A stretch of 64,000 nt of DNA, from the NCBI GenBank assembly GCA_963699085.1, contig CAVOTH010000004.1, forward strand, positions 1,984,001-2,048,000, read 5' to 3'. The translations under genes and the position numbers were made by a program. Origin of the DNA: Bog-756 sp963699085 (GTDB lineage: Bacteria; Actinomycetota; Acidimicrobiia; Acidimicrobiales; RAAP-2). Below the pieces are notes generated by a model, which saw only the letters and a list, made by a program, of their open reading frames with translations, had not been told where the DNA came from and searched no databases. This document shows positions 54,935 to 63,792 of this stretch, one piece after another (position 1 is the stretch's first letter; every line of letters starts with the position of its first letter).

Positions 54935-55606
54935 GTGACCGCCTTCTGGATCCTGGTCGGCATCGCCGCCGCCGCGGCCGCCGGGGACTGGGTGGCGGTG
55001 GCTCGGGACGACCGGCGACTCGAGTATGTGGCCAAACCGGCGGTGCTGGTCGCCCTCATCGCGGCGGCCGCCGTACTCCCGGCCGGTCACACCGACCTTG
55101 TCGATCGCCGGTGGTGGTTCGTGGCCGCCCTGACCTGCTGCCTGGTCGGCGATGTGCTCCTCATGCTGCCCAGCGACCCGTTCGTGGCGGGCCTTTCGGC
55201 CTTCCTCGCCGGCCATCTGCTGTTCATCGTGGGTTTTTTGCAGCCGCCTTCACCATTGGGCGACCCACCGTTCGCCTTCTCGGCCCTGGGGCTATCCGTG
55301 GCCACCGCGGTCGTCGTGGCGGCGACGATCGTGCCCGCCACGCTCATGTTCCGATCGCTGGTCCGGGACGGCCATCGTGAGCTGATCCCCCCTGTTGCCG
55401 TCTACCTGGTCGCCATCGCCACCATGGCCGTGTTGGCCTTCAATGTCGGCGTGTTGGCGGCAGCCATGGGTGCCGCCTTCTTCGTTGTGTCCGACGCGGT
55501 GCTCGCCGTCGACCGGTTCGTTCGCCCGATCCCTCGCGGCAAGCTGGTCGTTCACGTCACCTACCACCTGGCGCAGGGTCTGCTGGTCCTGTCACTGGTG
55601 CACTGA
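54935..55606 (+). CDS. YhhN-family membrane protein (lysoplasmalogenase-like)
   Basis: 223 residues with eight hydrophobic segments: EYVAKPAVLVALIAAAAVLP, CCLVGDVLLMLPSDPFVAGL, FLAGHLLFIVGFL, VVSDAVLAVDRFVRPIPRGK and VHVTYHLAQGLLVLSLV. The conserved Asp/His set of the YhhN/TMEM86 family is present; members hydrolyse lysoplasmalogens. TAGCGT ends seven bases before GTG 54935, leaderless type. Confidence 0.85.
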   Translation: MTAFWILVGIAAAAAAGDWVAVARDDRRLEYVAKPAVLVALIAAAAVLPAGHTDLVDRRWWFVAALTCCLVGDVLLMLPSDPFVAGLSAFLAGHLLFIVGFLQPPSPLGDPPFAFSALGLSVATAVVVAATIVPATLMFRSLVRDGHRELIPPVAVYLVAIATMAVLAFNVGVLAAAMGAAFFVVSDAVLAVDRFVRPIPRGKLVVHVTYHLAQGLLVLSLVH

Positions 55607-55607
55607 C

Positions 55608-55650
55608 CGGCGCCAATCAATCGAACGACATCAATCGAACGACGGCGCCG
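55608..55650. repeat. Tandem 14-bp duplication inside an inverted repeat
   Basis: CGGCGCC (55608-55614) and GGCGCCG (55644-55650) enclose two adjacent copies of ATCAATCGAACGAC (55616-55643). The duplication includes the stop codon of the DsbA-like gene. The hairpin may act as a terminator for both convergent genes. Confidence 0.55.
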
Positions 55651-56254
55651 CCTCACGGGTCCGCTTCAGTTCGTAGAAGCCTTCGGTGCCGGCTACAGCC
55701 AGCACGCCGTCCCACAGCTTCCCGGCGGCCTCACCCTTCGGGGCCGGAGTGACCACCGGCCCGAAGAAGGCCACACCACCGACGGAGACGACCGGTGTGC
55801 CGACGTCCATCCCGACCCGGTTGATCCCGTCGTAGTGAGACTCCCGGAGCGCCTCGTCGTACTCATCGGAGTCGATGGCGTCCAGCAGGTCGGCGGGAAG
55901 TCCGACATCGGCCAGCGCCTTGCCGATCGTGTCCCGGTCACGCTCCTCACCCTGCACGTGGAACCGGGTCCCGAGGGCGGTGTACAAGGGGCCGATGACC
56001 TCGGCACCGTGAGTCTGTCCGGCGGCCACGACCACCCGGACGGGACCCCAGGCCTGCGTCATCAGATCCTTGTACGTCTCCGGCAGATCGTCCCGGCCCG
56101 AGTTCAACTCGGCCAGGGACATCACGTGCCACCGCACCTCGAGGTCGCGTACCTCGGCGGCGTTCAGGATCCACCGAGAGGTGATCCATGCCCATGGGCA
56201 CAACGGGTCGAACCAGAAGTCGACGACGGTCGTTTCGGCGGCGGTGTCAGGCAT
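55631..56254 (-). CDS. DsbA-fold protein, mycothiol-dependent nitroreductase-like (Rv2466c type)
   Basis: 207 residues: VDFWFDPLCPWAWITSRWIL has the CPWA active site of the DsbA/FrnE relatives, where only the first Cys remains, as in Rv2466c (CPWC differs). The helical insert contains TQAWGPVRVVVAAGQTHG, and VGTPVVSVGGVAFFGPVVTP supplies the cis-Pro loop. It probably reduces electrophiles with a low-molecular-weight thiol. GAGGAG precedes ATG 56254. Confidence 0.85.
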   Translation of the reverse strand: MPDTAAETTVVDFWFDPLCPWAWITSRWILNAAEVRDLEVRWHVMSLAELNSGRDDLPETYKDLMTQAWGPVRVVVAAGQTHGAEVIGPLYTALGTRFHVQGEERDRDTIGKALADVGLPADLLDAIDSDEYDEALRESHYDGINRVGMDVGTPVVSVGGVAFFGPVVTPAPKGEAAGKLWDGVLAVAGTEGFYELKRTREAAPSFD

Positions 56255-56358
56255 GAGAACTCCTCGGGTGCGGGGGACGACGCTCGCTGACGTCGTGTCA
56301 CCAGGTCCAACACCTGGCCCCCCGGCGTTCTTCCCCCAGGTGCCTACGCCCAGGTCAG

Positions 56359-57178
56359 TCAGCCGGTGGTGGCGATGGCCCGCCAGCGCCCGGCCCGGCG
56401 CTCGACGGCCACTTCGACCCCGAACGCGTGGGACACGGCCGCGTCGGTCAACACATGGGCGATCGGTCCCGATCCGACCAGTCGTCCACCACGCAGCAGG
56501 GCGGCGTGGGTGATCCCGGGGGGAATCTCCTCCAGGTGGTGGGTGACCAGCACCATCGGCGGGACTTCCGGATCGGCTGCCAGTCCGGCCAGCCGGGCCA
56601 ACAGACGCTCCCGGGCGCCGAGGTCGAGCCCGGCAGCCGGTTCGTCCATCAGGATCAGTTCGGGGTCGCCCATCAGCGCCGCGAGCGAGCAGAACCTGCT
56701 GGCGCTCACCCTCGGACAGCAGGCCGAAGGCCCGGGCGCCGAACGCCTCACCGCCGAAGCCGGCTTCGTCGAGAAGGGCTGCGGCTCGGTCTCGATCCTC
56801 GTCGGTGTACTCGTTCCACCACGTTTCAAGGGCGGCGTAACGCCCGGTCAGCACGACATCGAGTGCCGGCTGGGCCGGTCGTAGGTTGCGCGCCACCGAG
56901 GCGCTCACCACCGTGATCCTGCGACGCAGCTCGCGCATGTCCACCCGGCCCAGCCGGGCACCCAGGATCTCGACCGTGCCCCGGGTCGGCCATAGGCCGG
57001 CACCTGCCACCCGCAGCAGGGTGGTCTTGCCCGATCCGTTAGGCCCGAGCAGTGCCCATCGCTCCCCTGGTCTGACCGTCCACGACACGTCGTCGAGGAT
57101 CACGGTCCCGTCTCGCACGACAGCGACTCCGGTGAGGGCGACGGCCGGACGATCATCCCCGGCGACTCCCGCGCCCAT
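56359..57178 (-). CDS. ABC transporter ATP-binding protein, interrupted
   Basis: About 272 residues after correction. Walker A LLGPNGSGKTTLLRVAGAG, Q-loop region VVSASVARNL, signature LLSEGERQQVLLAR, Walker B LILMDEPAAGLDLGARERLL, H-loop VLVTHHLEEIPPGI. At about 56680 one surplus base separates LLAR from ALMGDPE. The signature is LSEGE rather than LSGGE. ModF/YbbL-like soluble ATPase without a permease gene; the transport partner is not in the window. Confidence 0.83.
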
Positions 57179-57191
57179 CAGGTCACCGACG

Positions 57192-57323
57192 TCAGACGTC
57201 GGACCGGAACGGTGTCGCCCTCGGCCTCATTGTCGACGCCCGTAGTCGGTAGTTGACCGACGCGGCCGCGCTCGACAGAGGGAGTACGACGAGCTCTCCG
57301 TCCATGCGCACACGCTTCGCCAT
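57192..57323 (-). CDS. Very small hypothetical protein
   Basis: 43 residues from ATG 57323 (MAKRVRMDGELVVLPLSS). TACCTT ends six bases before the start, matching the leaderless pattern of other genes. The sequence resembles the first strand pair of short actinobacterial proteins but then loses similarity. Could be a truncated remnant. Confidence 0.3.
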   Translation of the reverse strand: MAKRVRMDGELVVLPLSSAAASVNYRLRASTMRPRATPFRSDV

Positions 57324-57803
57324 CGGTCCAAGGTAACTCAGGGTGTCCCGTGCTGGTGACGGCGCGGGATTGATCGAAGTAAGCGCCGGACCCGGAGCCG
57401 AAGGTGGCGGGACCTTCAACTCGACGGGCCCGGCGCTTGCACGGTAGTCAGCGAACATTGGTGCCAGGTAAGAGCCACCTGTGCCCCCCGGACTCGAAAA
57501 GCCCGTGGCCTACCGACCTTCAGCCTGCTGTCGATCACCCCGGTACCCCGTCGCCCATCCCGGGTATTGGATTGGCGGAGATCTTTCAGGTTTGGCTCCA
57601 TTTGTGCTGGGTATGTTCCATTTGTCGAACCCGTCGAGCTGGAAGTTCCGCCGCTTGCAGCTCCGGGTTCGGCGCTCGAAATGGGGCGACTGGCCCATGT
57701 CGGCTTGGCCCGCGGGATCGGGCAGCGAGTCATCCCAGAATGAGGTGACAATCACTTCAGAGACCTGAGGCATTTCGTCGCCAGTGACCTGGACAGATAA
57801 CCC
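57324..57803. other. Intergenic region, no convincing gene
   Basis: About 480 bases. Several open frames exist, the best on the minus strand from ATG 57773 (MPQVSEVIVTSFWDDSLPDP), but none has family resemblance or consistent composition. The region is less GC-rich than average and could be decayed DNA. Confidence 0.4.
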
Positions 57804-58889
<1,086 letters not shown>

Positions 58890-58909
58890 GGGTGCTTCCT
58901 CCGATGTCG

Positions 58910-58929
58910 CCGCCGGCTCGGGCCGGCGG
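58910..58929 (-). promoter_or_regulatory. 5'-UTR hairpin of ychF
   Basis: CCGCCGGC - loop - GCCGGCGG, eight perfect pairs, sits about 20 bases upstream of the GTG and just before the ribosome-binding site. TACGCT further upstream could be the -10 of a leadered transcript. Confidence 0.4.
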
Positions 58930-59003
58930 TGGGCCAGACAGCGAGCGTAGGTGATGCCCGCACCGGTCGATGCCCGGGGCACCTACCGGCGAGACCGACT
59001 CGG

Positions 59004-59735
59004 TCAGTACAGGGGTGCCACCAGGTACTCGCTCATGGTCGAGCTACGCAGGCGCCCGAGATCGAGGCAGGCCGAGACGCTCTCCAGCATCCGGGTCACG
59101 TTGGCCCCGAGCTCCTCGTCGTTGGCGGCGTTGAAGAAGAGCTTCGGGTCCGCCACGTGATCGACCGACGGCCAACCCTCCTCCACGATGCCATCGACCT
59201 CGGGTGCGCCCTCGGTCAGGGTCCGCACCACTTCGTTGCGGACGTAGCGGGTGCGGGGCTGGAGCTCACCCGACACCGGCGACTGCGTCCCGTGCCAGAG
59301 CCGGATCCAGTCCTTGTAGTCGAGACCCTCGGGCCGGTGGATCAGGGCCACGGTGAGCACACCGGGCGACCGTTCGCCATCGGGCCAGTCGCGCCGCTCG
59401 GCGTACGGGGTGGTGCCGTAGTCGTCGTAGAGGGACTCCACCACCAGATAGGAGGCGGTCGTGAGTCCCAGAGCGGCCAGTGCATCGTCGAGACCGGCGT
59501 TGCGCTCGTAGCAGTCGAACCACATCGACAGCTGGGCCACGTGTGGCTGCTCTCCTTCGGGAGGTGGCGCCGGAGATGGGGCCGGGTCGGCCGCCGAGTC
59601 GTGCACGTTGAAGGTGACGCCACGGGCACCGCTCCGCCGCAGTCGGGGCACCGTGTCCTCGATCAGCTGGTGGCGCAAGGTGTCTCCCGACTCCGGGTCA
59701 CCTTGGCCCCAGACCAGGGCGATCACCTTCTCCAT
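59004..59735 (-). CDS. EthD-domain protein
   Basis: 243 residues with an EthD-like ferredoxin fold. C-terminal half: LTVALIHRPEGLDYKDWIRL, WHGTQSPVSGELQPRTRYVR and DPKLFFNAANDEELGANVTR; N-terminal half EKVIALVWGQGD. Two copies of the fold are likely. EthD proteins assist oxidative degradation or act as small monooxygenases; function here is unknown. GAGGAGC precedes ATG 59735. It heads or follows the AhpD-like gene in the same direction. Confidence 0.75.
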   Translation of the reverse strand: MEKVIALVWGQGDPESGDTLRHQLIEDTVPRLRRSGARGVTFNVHDSAADPAPSPAPPPEGEQPHVAQLSMWFDCYERNAGLDDALAALGLTTASYLVVESLYDDYGTTPYAERRDWPDGERSPGVLTVALIHRPEGLDYKDWIRLWHGTQSPVSGELQPRTRYVRNEVVRTLTEGAPEVDGIVEEGWPSVDHVADPKLFFNAANDEELGANVTRMLESVSACLDLGRLRSSTMSEYLVAPLY

Positions 59736-59768
59736 ACCGTGCTCCTCGACGCTCAGTCTCGCCGGCGC

Positions 59769-60299
59769 TCAGTCTCGGACGAGAGCGTCCGACGCACCCG
59801 AGTGGGCCGGCACCCGGCAGGCACCGTCGATGTCGAAGACCTGGTTGAACCGTCCGAAAGCCAGCCACGACCCCACGCACAGGGCCAGGTCGACCAGCTC
59901 GTCGTCGCTGTATGCGGCGTGTAGGCGGTCCCAGAACTCGGCGTCCATGGTGCGGTGCTCGGTGGCGAAGCGCTCGGCGAACTCGGCGGCCAGGCGCTCG
60001 CGCTCGGTCAGCCCCGATCCGTCGACGGATCCGACGGCTTCGTACAGTGATTCCGGCACTTCGTCGGGGGAGGCGCCCCTCGAGGGCACGTCTCGGGCGG
60101 TGCGCCAGTCCAGGCACATGGCGCAGTCGTTGATGCGGGCGATGGTGATCCGGGCCGCCTCGAACTCCCGCAGGGAGAGCTTCGAATTCTCGTACACCGC
60201 ATGGGTGAAGCCCCCCGCCGCCGCCGTCAGCGGCTTGGCCAGGCTGGTCCATACGTACATCAGCGGATCGGCACCTTCAGGCACGGTCACGTTCGGCAT
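59769..60299 (-). CDS. Carboxymuconolactone decarboxylase/AhpD-like protein
   Basis: 176 residues. AhpD-type active site: RITIARINDCAMCLDWRTAR carries the Cys-x-x-Cys with an adjacent Asp (usual His replaced by Asp at the HxxxCxxCxxxH pattern's downstream end). The helix FAERFATEHRTMDAEFWDRL follows. Likely a peroxidase-type or thiol-disulfide protein. GAGGAGG precedes ATG 60299. Same orientation as the EthD gene, 33 bases away. Confidence 0.82.
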   Translation of the reverse strand: MPNVTVPEGADPLMYVWTSLAKPLTAAAGGFTHAVYENSKLSLREFEAARITIARINDCAMCLDWRTARDVPSRGASPDEVPESLYEAVGSVDGSGLTERERLAAEFAERFATEHRTMDAEFWDRLHAAYSDDELVDLALCVGSWLAFGRFNQVFDIDGACRVPAHSGASDALVRD

Positions 60300-60329
60300 G
60301 GTGTCCTCCTCAGCGGGTCGGGTGGCCGG

Positions 60330-60671
60330 TCACCGGTCGGCCATGGGCGGCATCCGGCGGATCACCCGGCCGGCCAGACCGGTGATGTACTGCTCCCACT
60401 GGCGGTCGCCCAATAGCCACAACCAGAGCTCCCGCCGGTTGGCGATGACGATGTCGACGAACTCCTCGCGCCCGCACCCGCCCGGCTCGAGTACCGGCTG
60501 CCACCGGCTCCACAGCCAGACGCCGATGCAGATGTCGTCGGAGAATCCCTCTCGCCAGTCGCCGCCCGCCAGCAGTGCGTCGCGCAGCCCGGTGCGCAAC
60601 TCCTCCGGCTCCGGTGGAAACTCCAGGAGCGGCGTCGAGCCACCAGGAGCGGTGTCGTCGACTGTGGTCAC
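60330..60671 (-). CDS. Hypothetical protein
   Basis: 113 residues from GTG 60671: LEFPPEPEELRTGLRDALLA, then WREGFSDDICIGVWLWSRWQ and VDIVIANRRELWLWLLGDRQ. Tryptophan-rich helical protein of unrecognised family, similar in orientation and spacing to the genes on both sides. It lies between the CMD gene and the F420 oxidoreductase and could be in their operon. Confidence 0.6.
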   Translation of the reverse strand: MTTVDDTAPGGSTPLLEFPPEPEELRTGLRDALLAGGDWREGFSDDICIGVWLWSRWQPVLEPGGCGREEFVDIVIANRRELWLWLLGDRQWEQYITGLAGRVIRRMPPMADR

Positions 60672-60707
60672 GGACCCCACGCTAGCCAACCCGGCGGCCG
60701 TCACCGG

Positions 60708-61985
60708 TCACCGGTCGGCGATGACCGGGGCCCGGTCCGTCCCGTCGTAGTTGGAGACGTGTTCGGCGTAGTCGATGAACAGCGGCGCATCGGGATCGAA
60801 GGGCCGGCGCAAGCTGTCGAAGGCCACCCGCTTGTCGAACGCGTCCAGCTTGACCAGCGCCTCGGGGCTGTCGAGCTCCCGGAAGTCGAGGCGGCCACGG
60901 GCGTTGTCGAGGGCCCGCCGGCCCCGCTCGGTGCGTACCAACACGCTGCTCCATCCGTCTGAGGCCCCCACGCTGCCCACCGACAAGTCGGCGCTGCGCC
61001 CGAGGAAGTCTGCACACTCGTCGCACCCCTTGAGGGCGGCGCCGTGGAAGTTCTTGACCGGTTCGTCCACCGCCAGCTCGCCGTCCCGGTACTCGACGAT
61101 CATCCGACCTCGGATGACATCCACCTTGCTCACCCGGTCGATGTCGATATCGCGGTCCTGGCGGAGCAGGTCCAGCATCAGTCCCCGGTAGTCGAAGCTC
61201 TTCGTGCACAGCAGGGCGATGGTCAGGACGACAGCGTCGATCCGGTGCGCACCGGTGGGCCAGCGGCGCGACTGCATGGCCCGGATCCCCTGGATCTCGC
61301 ACGGAGTGCCGACGACGGCGATGCGCGGCTTGGCCGGCAGGCTGTAACGGGACAGATCCAGCTCGGCCAGAGCCATCGTCTGGTTGTAGAAGCTGCCGGC
61401 GGATTCGATGATCTCCTTCGCCGTCGTGGCCAGGAAGGACACACCCTTCCACGGCTGCTCGGGGTCGTCGCTCGGCCGGGTCACCACCGCCCCGTCGATG
61501 TCACCGGCAGCCAGCGCCGCTATCAGCAGTGCCGAGACGACACCGCCGTCCTGGGCCCCGTCAGGTCGGGCACCGGCCCGCACCGCGTAGGCGTCCGTCA
61601 CTGCACCCAGACCGTCGCCCGGAGGGCCGCCGGTGATCTTCCAGTAGGTGTCGCTGGAGTCGGCCCGTTCGACCGATGCTGCCGCGATCTCGTCGGCTGT
61701 CGCCCCCGGCATCACCGTCGACGGCGGCCACAGCGCCTCGTAACGGAGACCGCCGCGAGGGCAGAAATCCCAACAGAGAGCGCAACCGGTGCACATCTTG
61801 ACCAGCTCGGGCAGATCGGTGTCGGGATCCACCCCGATCGAATTCGACGGGCACGCGGCGACACAGGTGCCGCATTGGATGCAACGACCGGCGTCGATCA
61901 CCCCGGCTTGGAGCTCGAAGAACCACGTCTTGCCCGGCGGCTCCTCGATCCCGTTGATCTCCTGGCGGATCCGATAGGCCTTCAC
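60708..61985 (-). CDS. F420H2 oxidoreductase, FrhB/FpoF-like, with two [4Fe-4S] clusters
   Basis: 425 residues from GTG 61985. N-terminal bacterial ferredoxin motifs: C35-x2-C38-x2-C41-x3-C45-P and C65-x2-C68-x2-C71-x3-C75-P. The FrhB/FqoF-type domain follows, with the FAD/F420 motif AVVGTPCEIQGIRAM (227-232), Cys260 in IALLCTKSFDY, and C321-x2-C324 in KGCDECADF followed by the diagnostic ADLSVGSVGASDGWSSVLVR. These residues mark enzymes that oxidise F420H2 and pass electrons to iron-sulfur clusters. Its start overlaps the sulfite reductase stop as GTGA. A role as electron donor to sulfite reductase is the natural inference; nitrite cannot be excluded. Confidence 0.88.
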   Translation of the reverse strand: MKAYRIRQEINGIEEPPGKTWFFELQAGVIDAGRCIQCGTCVAACPSNSIGVDPDTDLPELVKMCTGCALCWDFCPRGGLRYEALWPPSTVMPGATADEIAAASVERADSSDTYWKITGGPPGDGLGAVTDAYAVRAGARPDGAQDGGVVSALLIAALAAGDIDGAVVTRPSDDPEQPWKGVSFLATTAKEIIESAGSFYNQTMALAELDLSRYSLPAKPRIAVVGTPCEIQGIRAMQSRRWPTGAHRIDAVVLTIALLCTKSFDYRGLMLDLLRQDRDIDIDRVSKVDVIRGRMIVEYRDGELAVDEPVKNFHGAALKGCDECADFLGRSADLSVGSVGASDGWSSVLVRTERGRRALDNARGRLDFRELDSPEALVKLDAFDKRVAFDSLRRPFDPDAPLFIDYAEHVSNYDGTDRAPVIADR

Positions 61986-63772
61986 CTGCCACCTCCCGAT
62001 CCGCCGGAGATCGTCACCGGAGTACCGGTTCCCTCGGCCGTCAGTGTGGACCGCAGGTCGTCGTTCGGGACCCGGCGGGCCCAATTGTAGAAGGTCTCGT
62101 CGGGGCGCCGTTCGGACTGGTAGCGGCGGACGACACGGAGCAGGGCGTCAGGGACGTCGTTGACCGGGCGGGCATTTTCGATCCAGTCGATGAAGCCGGA
62201 GTCGGCGCCCAGCGAGCCGCCCATGCCGATATCTACGGCCTCGGCCAAGTGGTTCCCCACCTTGGCCACATCACCGCGGAAGCCGATGTCGGCGATCTGG
62301 GGCTGGGCGCAGCTGGCGGAACAACCCGAGAAGTGCATCCGGATGATTCCGGAATCCTCGCCCTTGGGCGAGTGGGCGCCGGGCACGGGTGCGGCCCCTA
62401 CCGGCTCACCGGCCAGCTGCTCATCGAGGAAGCGGGCCCACTTGACCGCCCGCTCCTTCGTCTCAACGATGGCGTAACGGCAGAATTCGGAACCGGTGCA
62501 GGCCACCACTCCCCGACTGAACGGACCGGGAAACGGCGAGTACTTGCCCAGGAGATCCTCGGCCAGGAGCGCGTCGATCCGGTCGCCATGGACCCCGGTG
62601 AAGGTGATGTTCTGGTCGGTTCCTATCCGGAGCGTCCCATCCCCATAGGTGTCGGCCAGCCGGGCGGCCTCGACCAGCTCGATACCCTGCATGCGCCCCA
62701 CCGGGACCGAGCAGCCCACGTAGAAGTACCCGTCCTGCTTCTGGGGGTGGATGCCCACGTGGTCGCCCCGGTAGCGGCGGGTGAGGTCCTCGCCGGCCGG
62801 AACCAGATCGAACCGGGCCCGTATGCCGAGCTCCTCACGGAACCCCTCGGGCCCGAGCTCCTGGACCAGGTACCGCATCCGGGCCAGACCGCGGTTCTCA
62901 CGGTTGCCCAGCTCGCCGAACAGTTGGGCGATGGCCCGGGTGACTTCGACCGCCTGGTCCTGGGCGACGAAGACGTCGATGTCCGAGGCCATCCGCTCGC
63001 CGTCGGACAGGCCGCCCCCGACCAGCAGGTTGAATCCCAGCGAACCGTCGGCAGCCCGGGCCGGCCACAGTCCGATGTCGTTGATCTCGGCCTGGGCACA
63101 GTCCTCGAGACAGCCCGACACCGACATCTTGAACTTTCTCGGGAGGTTGGCGTACTCGCGGTTGCCGGTGAAGAAGTCGGACACGGCCCGGGCGATGGGG
63201 AGCGCGTCGAAGGCCTCGTCGGCATCGACACCGGATACCGGGCAGCTAAGGACATTGCGGGCCGAGTCGCCACACGCCTGCACCGTCGTCAGCCCGACGG
63301 CGGCGAACCGGCGCCAGATCCGGGGGATGTCCTCGATGCGGAGCCAGTGGATCTGCACCGTCTGGCGGGTGGTGAGGTCGGCATAGCGCGACCCGAACAC
63401 GCGCGACTCGGTTCCGTCGGGACCTTCGCCGAAGGCGTCGGCGGCGACGCCGATCTCCCGGGCTTGGGGTGCGGTGAGGAAACCGCCGGGGATCTTGACC
63501 CGCATCATGAAGGCGTCGCCGCCCTGCTTCTGGGGATAGATCCCGGCCCACTTCAGGCGCTCGACCTCGCCGGGGATCTTGGCGATGCCGGCCGGCCCCT
63601 CCTTCGAGTACGTGTCGATGATGGCATCGGCGATCTCGAGGGGGTGGCGTTCGAGCTTGAGCAGCTCGATCTCGTTCAGCTCGCCCGTCTTGCGGTACGG
63701 GTTCATGAACGGCATGGGCCGATCCGACCCGCGCAGATGCAGGCCGTACAGCTCGTCGCGGTCCTTGGTCAT
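61982..63772 (-). CDS. Siroheme sulfite/nitrite reductase, NirA/SirA-like
   Basis: 596 residues. Two ferredoxin-like/siroheme repeats. Cluster ligands C425-x5-C431 (GVVACTGSEFCRY) and C484-x3-C488 (SGCSASCAQ). The substrate-side residues ARNVLSCP and DLTTRQTVQIHWLRIEDIP fit. Tyr79 (WAGIYPQ) and Cys167 (QACGDS) occupy positions like the Tyr-Cys cross-link of the M. tuberculosis enzyme, which reduces sulfite. CysH next door also favours sulfite over nitrite. Six-electron reduction to sulfide, cytosolic. Co-transcribed with CysH upstream and the F420 oxidoreductase downstream. ATG 63772 lies in a duplicated start region. Confidence 0.9.
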   Translation of the reverse strand: MTKDRDELYGLHLRGSDRPMPFMNPYRKTGELNEIELLKLERHPLEIADAIIDTYSKEGPAGIAKIPGEVERLKWAGIYPQKQGGDAFMMRVKIPGGFLTAPQAREIGVAADAFGEGPDGTESRVFGSRYADLTTRQTVQIHWLRIEDIPRIWRRFAAVGLTTVQACGDSARNVLSCPVSGVDADEAFDALPIARAVSDFFTGNREYANLPRKFKMSVSGCLEDCAQAEINDIGLWPARAADGSLGFNLLVGGGLSDGERMASDIDVFVAQDQAVEVTRAIAQLFGELGNRENRGLARMRYLVQELGPEGFREELGIRARFDLVPAGEDLTRRYRGDHVGIHPQKQDGYFYVGCSVPVGRMQGIELVEAARLADTYGDGTLRIGTDQNITFTGVHGDRIDALLAEDLLGKYSPFPGPFSRGVVACTGSEFCRYAIVETKERAVKWARFLDEQLAGEPVGAAPVPGAHSPKGEDSGIIRMHFSGCSASCAQPQIADIGFRGDVAKVGNHLAEAVDIGMGGSLGADSGFIDWIENARPVNDVPDALLRVVRRYQSERRPDETFYNWARRVPNDDLRSTLTAEGTGTPVTISGGSGGGR

Positions 63773-63792
63773 GTCAGCGCCTGGTCATGTCA
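63769..63792 (-). repeat. Duplicated translation-start segment before sulfite reductase
   Basis: CTGACATGACCA occurs twice, separated by GGCG, the first copy beginning at the CysH stop codon. The first ATG opens a four-codon frame (MTRR, stop) ending one base before the real start. Confidence 0.5.

Noticed and set aside
57510..57773. Possible 87-residue protein on the minus strand
   Set aside because: Plausible start but no recognisable domain, no ribosome-binding site or -10 hexamer in place and no neighbour relationship.
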